Shown piece after piece: positions 7,451-14,992 of a stretch of DNA of 64,000 nt. Within the stretch, counting starts at the first letter, position 1. Every line of letters starts with the position of its first letter. Location: contig JAPOHW010000014.1 in assembly GCA_029979265.1 (NCBI GenBank), forward strand, positions 25,857 to 89,856, read 5' to 3'. Made by a program: the position numbers and the translations under genes. This DNA is from Actinomycetota bacterium (GTDB lineage Bacteria; Actinomycetota; Acidimicrobiia; Acidimicrobiales; Aldehydirespiratoraceae). Under the pieces are notes generated by a model. The model saw only the letters and a list, made by a program, of their open reading frames with translations, was not told the origin of the DNA and searched no databases.

Positions 7451-10400
7451 TTACGCCGAGGCGGTGGCGGCGCGGTGAGCCGGTGGCAGGTTGCCGAACC
7501 GATGCAGTGTGGTGCTGACCGCTTGCTCCCGGACGAAATGCAGGAGTTCGATTCGACCGACGGTGTTGACCCGGGCATCGGCGAGATGCAGGTTTGCTTC
7601 GAGTGCGGCGGCGCGAAGCGCTGGTCCGATCGGTGTGCCAACGACTCGAATCCTTCCGACATCGAGCGAGTCGAGGCGTTGGGCGAGTGTCTCCTCGGGC
7701 TCGGATGCGGCGTCGCTCTCCACGAGTTCCACACCGGCTGTCGTGGCAGCGTGGCGAACCAGGTGCAGGTCGCGAGCATCGGCGTCCGGGCCGTGGCGCA
7801 GGAGGACGCGTCGGAGTCTGCGGTAACGGAACACGTTGCGTTCGCACAAGAGGGAGGTCGGGTCGTGTTCGGGCACGAAATGCTCTCCCCAGACCTGTTC
7901 GAAGTCATCAGCCTCGAGGTCGGTCGGCGACCAGGTTCCGAGCTGGGCGATGTAGTTCGGCCCACCCGCCTTCGCTCCCGGTCCGACCGTCGATCGTTTC
8001 CATCCGCCGAAGGGCTGACGCTGGACGATTGCGCCGGTGATGGGACGGTTCACATAGGCGTTGCCGACCTCGACCGTCTCGGTCCACCGCTCGATCTCGG
8101 TCGGGTCGAGGGAGTGCAGGCCGCCGGTCAGGCCGAAGGCGGTGTCGTTCTGGAGCCGGATGGCGTGCTCGAGATCGGTGGCCTGCATGAGGCCGAGCAC
8201 CGGCCCGAAGCACTCCGTTCGGTGAAACCATGAACCTGGCTCGACGCCGACTCGAATACCCGGAGACCAGAGATTCGTTTTGTGATCGACGAGAGTCGGT
8301 TCGACCAGCCAGGTCTCACCTGGCTGGAGTTGGTCGAACGCACGTTGCAGCCGCTCGTTCGGCGCCCCGATCAGGGGGCCAAGAACGGTGCCGGGTTCAT
8401 CGGCACTCCCGACTCGCAATGACCTGACGGCGTCGGACAGTTGCCGACGAAATCGCGGAGAGGTGAAGACCGAACCCACGAGGATCGCCAGACTCGCAGC
8501 CGAGCACTTCTGCCCGGCATGCCCGAAGGCGGAGCGAACCAGGTCGGCCACAGCGAGATCGATGTCGGCATTCGGGGTGATGACGAGTGCGTTCTTGCCC
8601 GAGGTCTCGGCGAACAGGCGCATCGCCGGATCCCAGCTCCTGAAGAGGTCGGCGGTCTCCGTCGACCCGGTGAGGATCACTGCGTCGGCTGTCTCGACCA
8701 CTCGACGACCGGCTTCGTCGTCGGCGGTTCGCACAAAGGCGCACAGATCCGGTGGGACACCGGCCGCGATGATGGCGTCGTGCACGATCGATGCACAGCG
8801 GACGGTTTCCGGTGCCGGTTTGAACAGCACTGCGTTGCCCGCCGCCAATGCGGCGAGCACGCCTCCGGCGGGTATCGCCACGGGAAAGTTCCACGGGGGC
8901 ACCACCGCCACGAGACCGTGGGGAGTGAACCGTGCTCGTGGGTGGTCGAGCTCGTCGATTCGCTCTGCGTAGTAGCGAGCGAAGTCGATGGCCTCACAGA
9001 TTTCGACGTCGGCTTCGGCGAAGGTCTTTCCGGCTTCGTCGGCCATCGTTCGCAGGAGGAGATCGCGCCGGGTGTCCAGTTCGTCACCGATGCGATGGAG
9101 CACCCGTGTTCGATCACGGGCCGGGACGTCACGCCACCGCAGCTGGGCCTGCCGAGCGCACTTCGCCGCTGCGTCGATCTCGCGCGGGTCGGTGATAGAG
9201 GGGCTTTTGATCCGGGCAGGCTCGAGGGCGCGGACGGTTCGCAACCACTCCCGGTTCGACGGCAGACTCGGATCGGTTTCTGCATCGTTTCGGAACGGCT
9301 GGCCGGGCTCGAAGGCCCTGGTCGAGCCTCGGGCTCGAGTCTGCTCGCGTCGTGGGCCCACCGAGGGTGCCGTCCGATGTGTGACCGATGCTCGGAATCG
9401 CGCCGCTTCGCTCTCGAAGACGGCGGACCCACGCTGCAGATCGAAGAGCGCCCGAAGAAAGTTGTCCGGTGCTGCATTCTCGTCGAGGCGTCGGAAGAGG
9501 TACCCGACTGCGACGTCGAAGTCGGCCGGGCCGACCGCCGGCGTGTAGAGGAGCGGCCGAAGGTCGTCGGGGAGCGTCGCCTTGACCGCTGCGGCTTGGC
9601 CCTCTGCCATTCCCTGCAGCATCTCGACCTGAACCCGGTCGCCGACCCCCCGATCCTGGGCGAGAAGCAGCGTCCAGGCGACATGGAAGAGATTGTGGCT
9701 TGCGAGCCCGATGCGAAGGCCGCGCAGTCGTGCGGGGTCGAGCACCCAGTCGAGGCAGCGGACGTAGTTGGCGTCGGTGTCGGCCTTCGTCGTGTAGGGC
9801 GCTTGTTCCCACCCGTGGATGGCCGCATCGACCTGTTCCATTGCAAGATTCGCACCCTTCACCAACCGCACCTTGATGGGCGCGCCGCCAGCGCCGACTC
9901 GGTCGGCAGCCCAGCTGCTCAGGCGTTGCAGGGCCCCGAGCGCGTCGGGGAGATAGGCCTGGAGGACGATTCCGGCCTCGACGTCGCGCCGAGCCGGGTG
10001 GCCAAGCACCTGCTCGAAGGCTTCGAGCGTCAGTTCGAGGTCGTGGTATTCCTCCATGTCGACGTTGACGAACGTCGGCGGGTCGGCCATTCGCGCGTGG
10101 TCGACCAACTCGGCCAATCGCTCGCAGACTCGGTGCAGGCTTTCCTCCCATGCCCAGGGGTTGAGCTGGGCGACGACGCTCGAGAGCTTCACCGACACGT
10201 AGTCCACGTCGGGCAAGGTGAGGAGATCGATCAGAGCGGCGTGGCGGCGGGAAGCCTCGTCGTCGCCGAGGACCGCCTCGCCGAGCAGGTTGACGTTCGA
10301 TGCCCACCCTTCGGTGCGCTGTTCGTTCAGGTGTTTGCTGAGCTCGTCTGCATCGGCGGGGGCGATGAGGTGTCCCACAAGGGAGCGCATGCGGCGACGG

Positions 10401-10744
10401 GCGAGGGGAATGACGAGCCATGGGACGACGATCCCGAGGCGGGAGCCGGCTCGAAGCAGCAGCCGATCGAACGACGTAAGGAAACGGGGGAGGGGACCGT
10501 TGTCGACGACGGCTCGGAGCTGTCGAGCGGCCACACGGCTGTCGTCGGGTCGTGCGACCCGATCGATGAAGTCCATGACGAAGCCGAGGCCGATGGGATC
10601 GGTGACCACGCCCTCGAGTCGCGACATCGTTGCGCGGGACCGATGGGTCTCTCGGGTAGTGGCATCGTCGAGCCAGCGTCCGACGAGCGCAATCGCCGGT
10701 TCGATCGCAGCGACTGCGTCGTCCTCGGCATCACCAATTGGCAT
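7451..10744 (-). CDS. putA: Bifunctional proline dehydrogenase / glutamate semialdehyde dehydrogenase PutA
   Basis: 1097 aa from the ATG at 10744, preceded by an AAGGTGAT ribosome site. The N-terminal half is a proline dehydrogenase barrel: V-R-L-V-K-G-A-N-L-A near residue 290, then G-L-A-S-H-N-L-F-H. From about residue 500 an aldehyde dehydrogenase follows, with V-P-P-W-N-F-P-V-A-I-P, F-A-E-T-S-G-K-N and the catalytic C747 in G-Q-K-C. A further C-terminal domain of about 150 aa is typical of long PutA forms. It oxidises L-proline to glutamate via P5C. There is no N-terminal ribbon-helix-helix DNA-binding domain, so control probably comes from the divergent PAS-AraC regulator. Confidence 0.95.
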   Translation of the reverse strand: MPIGDAEDDAVAAIEPAIALVGRWLDDATTRETHRSRATMSRLEGVVTDPIGLGFVMDFIDRVARPDDSRVAARQLRAVVDNGPLPRFLTSFDRLLLRAGSRLGIVVPWLVIPLARRRMRSLVGHLIAPADADELSKHLNEQRTEGWASNVNLLGEAVLGDDEASRRHAALIDLLTLPDVDYVSVKLSSVVAQLNPWAWEESLHRVCERLAELVDHARMADPPTFVNVDMEEYHDLELTLEAFEQVLGHPARRDVEAGIVLQAYLPDALGALQRLSSWAADRVGAGGAPIKVRLVKGANLAMEQVDAAIHGWEQAPYTTKADTDANYVRCLDWVLDPARLRGLRIGLASHNLFHVAWTLLLAQDRGVGDRVQVEMLQGMAEGQAAAVKATLPDDLRPLLYTPAVGPADFDVAVGYLFRRLDENAAPDNFLRALFDLQRGSAVFESEAARFRASVTHRTAPSVGPRREQTRARGSTRAFEPGQPFRNDAETDPSLPSNREWLRTVRALEPARIKSPSITDPREIDAAAKCARQAQLRWRDVPARDRTRVLHRIGDELDTRRDLLLRTMADEAGKTFAEADVEICEAIDFARYYAERIDELDHPRARFTPHGLVAVVPPWNFPVAIPAGGVLAALAAGNAVLFKPAPETVRCASIVHDAIIAAGVPPDLCAFVRTADDEAGRRVVETADAVILTGSTETADLFRSWDPAMRLFAETSGKNALVITPNADIDLAVADLVRSAFGHAGQKCSAASLAILVGSVFTSPRFRRQLSDAVRSLRVGSADEPGTVLGPLIGAPNERLQRAFDQLQPGETWLVEPTLVDHKTNLWSPGIRVGVEPGSWFHRTECFGPVLGLMQATDLEHAIRLQNDTAFGLTGGLHSLDPTEIERWTETVEVGNAYVNRPITGAIVQRQPFGGWKRSTVGPGAKAGGPNYIAQLGTWSPTDLEADDFEQVWGEHFVPEHDPTSLLCERNVFRYRRLRRVLLRHGPDADARDLHLVRHAATTAGVELVESDAASEPEETLAQRLDSLDVGRIRVVGTPIGPALRAAALEANLHLADARVNTVGRIELLHFVREQAVSTTLHRFGNLPPAHRAATASA

Positions 10745-10780
10745 AACATCACCTTGCCTGGGCTGCCCGGCAGGTTCTTG

Positions 10781-10862
10781 TACGATCCGCCCACCGAAGG
10801 TGGACGTTTCGCACAATCGTGTGCTTATACGATCCGCCCATCGAAGGTGGACGTTTCGCACA
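10781..10862. repeat. Tandem 35-bp direct repeats in the putA/araC divergent promoter
   Basis: Two copies, 10781-10815 and 10828-10862, differ at one position (C/T at unit position 14) and have a 47-bp period. Each starts with TACGAT, holds a CCACC-GAA-GGTGG dyad (the second copy has CCATC) and ends with CGTTTCGCACA. They sit between the divergent starts of putA and the PAS-AraC gene. That is where AraC-family activators bind paired direct half-sites, so this is probably the operator. TACGAT in the second copy could be the -10 box of the regulator gene. Confidence 0.75.
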
Positions 10863-10868
10863 GTGTTG

Positions 10869-11627
10869 ATGAAGCCGAATGCCGACGACGGCATGTTCGC
10901 ATGCCAGCCCGAACTGCTCGGGTTGCTCGAGACGCTGGTCAACGTCATCTTCTGCGCCAAAGACCGCAATGGGATCTACGTCGAGGTGAATTCGGCGTTC
11001 GTCCGCCGAACCGGCAAGTCGTCGAAGGCTGCGGTGATCGGCACGAATGCATCGGATCACTTCGCCCCCGAGTTGGTGGAGCGCTACGAGGAGCAGGATG
11101 CGCAGGTCTTCGGCAGCGGTGAGCCGCTCTACGACGAACTGGAGCTGATCCGACGACCCGACGGTCGCCTGGGTTGGTATCTCACCACCAAGCTTCCCGT
11201 TCGGGGCCCGGGTGACCAGGGGGAGGAGATCGTCGGGCTCGTGTCGGTCAGCCGTGATCTCGTTGCCCCACCCGACGACCGGATCGGACTCGATCAACTG
11301 CGCGATGTGGTGCGTCACATCCAGGAGCGCTTCGCCGAACCGATCCGGCTCGCCGATCTCGCGGTACTCGCCGACTGTTCCGAAGCACAGCTCGAGCGAC
11401 GGATGAAGCGTGTGTTCGGTGTCACGGCGACCCAACACATCCTCCGTGTGCGTGTCGAGGCCGCCACCCGGCTCCTCACCGACACCGACCAGCCGATCGC
11501 GCAGATCGCCACGAACTGCGGCTTCTACGACCAGCCGGACTTCACCCGCCGCTTCGCTCGGTTGACCGGAACGACCCCGGCACAGTTTCGAGCTCACGCT
11601 TCGGTTGTCGAGACCGACCCCTCATAG
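10869..11627 (+). CDS. AraC-family transcriptional regulator with N-terminal PAS domain
   Basis: 252 aa. Residues about 15-130 look like a PAS/PAC sensor (L-V-N-V-I-F-C-A-K-D-R-N-G-I-Y, later L-G-W-Y-L-T-T-K-L-P-V). Residues about 150-250 hold the double helix-turn-helix of AraC/XylS proteins, including I-A-T-N-C-G-F-Y-D-Q-P-D-F-T-R-R-F. It is divergent from putA and two near-identical operator-like repeats lie between them, so it is the likely proline-responsive activator and may also control itself. GTG at 10863 and TTG at 10866 are alternative starts directly joined to the repeat. Confidence 0.9.
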   Translation: MKPNADDGMFACQPELLGLLETLVNVIFCAKDRNGIYVEVNSAFVRRTGKSSKAAVIGTNASDHFAPELVERYEEQDAQVFGSGEPLYDELELIRRPDGRLGWYLTTKLPVRGPGDQGEEIVGLVSVSRDLVAPPDDRIGLDQLRDVVRHIQERFAEPIRLADLAVLADCSEAQLERRMKRVFGVTATQHILRVRVEAATRLLTDTDQPIAQIATNCGFYDQPDFTRRFARLTGTTPAQFRAHASVVETDPS

Positions 11628-11630
11628 ACT
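11625..11630 (+). promoter_or_regulatory. Leaderless -10 box of the coproheme decarboxylase gene
   Basis: TAGACT overlaps the TAG stop codon of the AraC gene and lies six bases before the ATG at 11637. The message would start at or near the ATG, which supports that start over the in-frame ATG at 11652. Confidence 0.5.
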
Positions 11631-11636
11631 CGGCCC

Positions 11637-12314
11637 ATGCTCGAACCCGTGATGACCTCCGAGGGTGTCGCTGTCGTTCATCTTTTCTGCACCCGAACGG
11701 CCGACACCGACGACGAGCGCGTCATCGCTGCAGTCGAGGCTGCGGAGGCTGCAGAGGTACAGGTCGTCACCGTTGCGATTCTCGGTCACAAGGCGGAGCT
11801 GTGTTTCATGGCTCTGCACGCCGATTCCTGGAAACTCCGTGACCTCCAGACCGGGCTGACCAATGCGGGCCTCATCGTGGTCGACAGCTTCGTGTCGATC
11901 ACCGAACTCTCCGAGTACGCGCAGGGGATTCCGGAGGAGATGCGGAACATGCGGCTCTATCCGGACCTGCCGCCGGACGGGAAGAACGCATGGTGCTTCT
12001 ACCCGATGACCAAACGTCGACAGGCCGAACAGAACTGGTACCGGCTTCCCTATGACGAACGCAAGGCACTGATGTACGAGCATGGTGCGTCGGGCCGAAA
12101 GTTTGCCGGGCGGATCGTGCAGCTGATCACGGCCTCCACCGGTCTCGACGACTGGGAGTGGGGTGTGACGCTGTTCGGCGTCAAGCTCGATGACCTCAAA
12201 GACACCGTCTATACGATGCGCTACGACACCGCATCGGCGCTGTACGCAGACTTCGGGCCCTTCTACACGGGTATGACCGGGCCCGTCGCAGATGTGCTCG
12301 CTCGTACCCGCTGA
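11637..12314 (+). CDS. chdC: Coproheme decarboxylase (chlorite dismutase family, HemQ/ChdC)
   Basis: 225 aa. ChdC turns Fe-coproporphyrin III into haem b with hydrogen peroxide, the last step of the coproporphyrin-dependent haem pathway. The family signature is clear: F-Y-P-M-T-K-R-R, N-W-Y-R-L-P with Y135 (the radical tyrosine position), proximal haem ligand H149 in Y-E-H-G, and D-D-W-E-W-G-V-T-L-F. These blocks resemble Firmicutes-type ChdC more than the usual actinobacterial form. hemE and hemY of the same pathway are at 40.7-43.1 kb, not adjacent. Confidence 0.92.
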   Translation: MLEPVMTSEGVAVVHLFCTRTADTDDERVIAAVEAAEAAEVQVVTVAILGHKAELCFMALHADSWKLRDLQTGLTNAGLIVVDSFVSITELSEYAQGIPEEMRNMRLYPDLPPDGKNAWCFYPMTKRRQAEQNWYRLPYDERKALMYEHGASGRKFAGRIVQLITASTGLDDWEWGVTLFGVKLDDLKDTVYTMRYDTASALYADFGPFYTGMTGPVADVLARTR

Positions 12315-12355
12315 GCAGTCGACTGTGGCTCACCGCCGCCTCAGCGGGCTATAGT
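12307..12355 (+). promoter_or_regulatory. Dyad after chdC and -10 box for the liv operon
   Basis: CCCGCTGAG (12307-12315) pairs perfectly with CTCAGCGGG (12340-12348). The loop holds a second palindrome, CAGTCGACTG (12316-12325). The chdC stop lies in the left arm. There is no T-run, so it is either a weak terminator or an operator. TATAGT (12350-12355) directly after it is a good -10 box, giving livJ a 5' leader of about 64 nt with an SD-like GGAGGGG. No convincing -35 was seen. Confidence 0.45.
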
Positions 12356-12425
12356 AGGGGACTTGACGGCTCTGCGGTGCCGTTCCATACACCGCGCAAT
12401 GTTCCCAATGGAGGGGATTGAACCT

Positions 12426-13742
12426 ATGAAGCTTTCACGCAAGCTGATGATGCTGCTTGCCGTACTGCTCTCCTTCTCGATGGTTGCCGCTGCGTGCGGC
12501 GACGACGAGGACAGCAGTGCGGACGGTGGCGATGACATGGCCGATGACAGCGCCGATTACCTCGGCGATGGGTCCCTCGGAACTGTCATCGTCGAACCAG
12601 GTGCTGCCATCCAAGTCCGTTCGTTGAACGCGATCTCGGGTGACGTGGCCTTCCTCGGAATTCCGAACGAGCGTGGCGTCGCTGCTGCGATCGCCGACTA
12701 CGGTCAGATCAAGGGCTTCGACGTCGATCTCGGCGCCGGTCTCGACGACCTGTGCTCCGCCGACGGTGGCCAGGCCGCTGCTCAGCAGATCGTTGCCGAC
12801 GAGCAGGTTGTCGGTGTTCTGGGTACCTCATGCTCGGGTGCTGCTACCGCTGCTGCTCCGCTGATCAGCGAGGCTGGCCTCGTCATGATCTCCGGCTCGA
12901 ACACCTCGCCGGCGCTTACCTCGGACCTTGCTGGCACCGCTGGCGAGAACTACAGCGTGGGCTACTACCGCACCGCCCACAACGACCTGTACCAGGGCGC
13001 CGCAATGGCGAAGTTCGTGTACGAGGAACTCGGCATGACCACCGCAGCAGCCATCCACGATGGCGACCCCTACACCCAGGGTCTTGCCCAGGCCTTCTCC
13101 GACGCCTTCGAGGCGCTCGGCGGCACGATGACCGGCTTCACCGGTGTGAACAAGGAAGACACCGACATGGTGCCGGTCCTCACCGAGATCGCTGCTGGCT
13201 CACCCGAGGCACTGTTCTTCCCGATCTTCCAGCCGGCCGGTGACTTCGTCGCCGATCAGGCGCCTGGCGTCGCTGGTCTCGAGAACACCCAGCTCCTTGC
13301 CGCCGACGGCCTGTTGGTCACCGGCTTCTTCGAGCTCGAGCAGTCCGAGGGCATGTACTTCTCGGGTCCCGACGTCCGCTTCGGCGACAACCTGAACGAG
13401 AGCACCGGCAAGACCGCTGCTCAGGTTCTGGCCGACTACGAGGCCGCTCACGGTGAGGCTCCGTCCGCTCCGTTCTGGGGTCACAGCTACGACTCGGCTG
13501 CGATGCTGCTCGATGCCATCGATGCGGCCAGCTACGTGGATGGTGACGGCAACCTCGTCATCGACCGCGCCGGCGTCCGCATGTACCTCGACAGCATCTC
13601 GGGCTACAGCGGTGTCATCGGCACCATCAGCTGTGACGACTTTGGTGACTGCGGTTCGCAGAAGATCACGGTTGTCCTGCACACCGATTCCGGTGATGTG
13701 GACATGGGCATGTCGAACGTCGTGTTCGACTACGCCCCGTAA
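12426..13742 (+). CDS. livJ: Branched-chain amino-acid ABC transporter, substrate-binding lipoprotein
   Basis: 438 aa. The ATG at 12426 follows GGAGGGG by about nine bases. The signal ends in a V-A-A-A-C lipobox (Cys24), then a Ser/Asp-rich linker. The mature part is a type I periplasmic binding fold of the LivJ family, with V-L-G-T-S-C-S-G-A-A-T and V-M-I-S-G-S-N-T-S-P-A-L-T. Homologues bind leucine, isoleucine or valine, or other amides and amino acids. It opens a five-gene operon with permeases and ATPases. Its signal peptide is nearly the same as those of two unrelated binding proteins in the window. Confidence 0.92.
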   Translation: MKLSRKLMMLLAVLLSFSMVAAACGDDEDSSADGGDDMADDSADYLGDGSLGTVIVEPGAAIQVRSLNAISGDVAFLGIPNERGVAAAIADYGQIKGFDVDLGAGLDDLCSADGGQAAAQQIVADEQVVGVLGTSCSGAATAAAPLISEAGLVMISGSNTSPALTSDLAGTAGENYSVGYYRTAHNDLYQGAAMAKFVYEELGMTTAAAIHDGDPYTQGLAQAFSDAFEALGGTMTGFTGVNKEDTDMVPVLTEIAAGSPEALFFPIFQPAGDFVADQAPGVAGLENTQLLAADGLLVTGFFELEQSEGMYFSGPDVRFGDNLNESTGKTAAQVLADYEAAHGEAPSAPFWGHSYDSAAMLLDAIDAASYVDGDGNLVIDRAGVRMYLDSISGYSGVIGTISCDDFGDCGSQKITVVLHTDSGDVDMGMSNVVFDYAP

Positions 13743-13755
13743 GGCTTGATCCGCC

Positions 13756-13773
13756 GCTGATCACCTGATCAGC
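13756..13773. repeat. Short palindrome downstream of livJ
   Basis: GCTGATCA-CC-TGATCAGC is a perfect inverted repeat, 14 bp after the livJ stop and upstream of a stronger hairpin. It may form a small stem-loop at the livJ mRNA end or bind a protein. Confidence 0.35.
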
Positions 13774-13787
13774 ACTCGAATTCCGGA

Positions 13788-13821
13788 AACGGCCCTCGCT
13801 CCATGTGAGCGGGGGCCGTTT
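13788..13821 (+). terminator. Intercistronic hairpin between livJ and livH
   Basis: The arms 13788-13801 and 13807-13820 pair over 14 bp, with one G-U pair and a CATGT loop, and are followed by only a short T stretch. It looks like a partial terminator or an RNA-stabilising hairpin that would raise livJ output over the membrane genes. Confidence 0.65.
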
Positions 13822-13867
13822 CGCGTTACGATGTCGCCGCCACACGGCTGGGTTGGAGGGGAAGCAA

Positions 13868-14992
13868 GTGACAGCAGCTGTTCGATCCAAGGCGGCGCCG
13901 CGCACCGGCGTCGACTGGTTCCTTACCTTCATGCGGGTGGGGCTGAGCTTTTTCTTCATCTCGGGCGTCATCATGTTCGTTCTGCAACAGATCGATCCGC
14001 AGAACCCGATCGCCCAGGTGTTCAACCCAGACGCCACCGGCCTGACCGCTGACCAGTTCGAGGGTTTGATCATCTCCGGTCTTTCGCAGGGTGCCATGTA
14101 CGGCCTGATCGCCCTCGGATACTCGATGGTCTACGGCGTGCTCGGGTTCATCAACTTCGCCCATGGTGAGGTGTTCATGGTCGGCGCAATGACCGGCATG
14201 ATCACGTCGAACAAGCTCGAGGAGGCCGGTCTGTGGGAAGACGCCTTCTTCGTGTCGCTGGTGTTCATCATCCTCGTTGCCATCGTCTGCTCGACGGCCA
14301 CTGCCGTGATCATGGAGCGGGTCGCGTATCGACCGCTGCGAGGGTCCCCACGGTTGATCCCGCTCATCACCTCGATCGGTGTGTCGTTCCTTATTCAGAA
14401 CATCTCGATCGTCTTGCTCGGGCCGGGGGCCAAGGCCTATCCCTCCCTGCCGGACTGGCTGTCGCAGAAGCGAACGGTCCTCTTCCTCGAGGTCGAGGGC
14501 ACCAAGCTGATGGTGATTCTCGTCGCAGCCATCTCTATGGCTGGCCTGTGGTACCTCGTCGAGCGCACCAAGACGGGACGAGCGATGCGAGCCGTGGCCG
14601 AGGACAAGGAAATCGCTTCGCTGATGGGCATCGACGTCAACCGCACGATCGTCACGACCTTCGCAGTGGGCGGTGCAATGGCTGGGGTGGCCGGCATTCT
14701 GTGGGGCATCCTCTTCCGGTCGGTGATCCACACCACCGGGTTCCTGCCGGGCATCAAGGCGTTCAGCGCTGCGGTGGTTGGTGGTATCGGCAACCTGGGT
14801 GGCGCGATGGCCGGCGGCCTCACGCTCGGTTCGGCCGAATCGCTCGCACCGCTGATGGTGCTCGAACCGTGGGGCATCAACGGGGTGTCGCAGCTGCGGG
14901 ACGCCGTCGCCTTCCTGGTGTTGATCTTTGTTCTGTTGGTGAGGCCCACCGGCTTGTTCGGTGAGCGTCTGTCTGCGGAGGACCGGGCATGA
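13868..14992 (+). CDS. livH: Branched-chain amino-acid ABC transporter, permease LivH
   Basis: 374 aa from a GTG at 13868, chosen because GGAGGGG (13856-13862) stands about five bases upstream; an earlier in-frame start at 13805 would lie in the terminator hairpin. The protein is strongly hydrophobic. LivH signatures are G-L-S-Q-G-A-M-Y-G-L-I-A-L-G-Y-S-M-V-Y-G followed by F-A-H-G-E-V-F-M-V-G-A, and a C-terminal F-S-A-A-V-V-G-G-I-G-N-L-G-G-A. It forms half of the membrane channel with LivM and overlaps livM by four bases. Confidence 0.93.
   Translation: MTAAVRSKAAPRTGVDWFLTFMRVGLSFFFISGVIMFVLQQIDPQNPIAQVFNPDATGLTADQFEGLIISGLSQGAMYGLIALGYSMVYGVLGFINFAHGEVFMVGAMTGMITSNKLEEAGLWEDAFFVSLVFIILVAIVCSTATAVIMERVAYRPLRGSPRLIPLITSIGVSFLIQNISIVLLGPGAKAYPSLPDWLSQKRTVLFLEVEGTKLMVILVAAISMAGLWYLVERTKTGRAMRAVAEDKEIASLMGIDVNRTIVTTFAVGGAMAGVAGILWGILFRSVIHTTGFLPGIKAFSAAVVGGIGNLGGAMAGGLTLGSAESLAPLMVLEPWGINGVSQLRDAVAFLVLIFVLLVRPTGLFGERLSAEDRA

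Noticed and set aside
8441..11122. A long plus-strand open frame opposite putA
   Set aside because: Antisense shadow of PutA; the real gene has all catalytic motifs on the minus strand.
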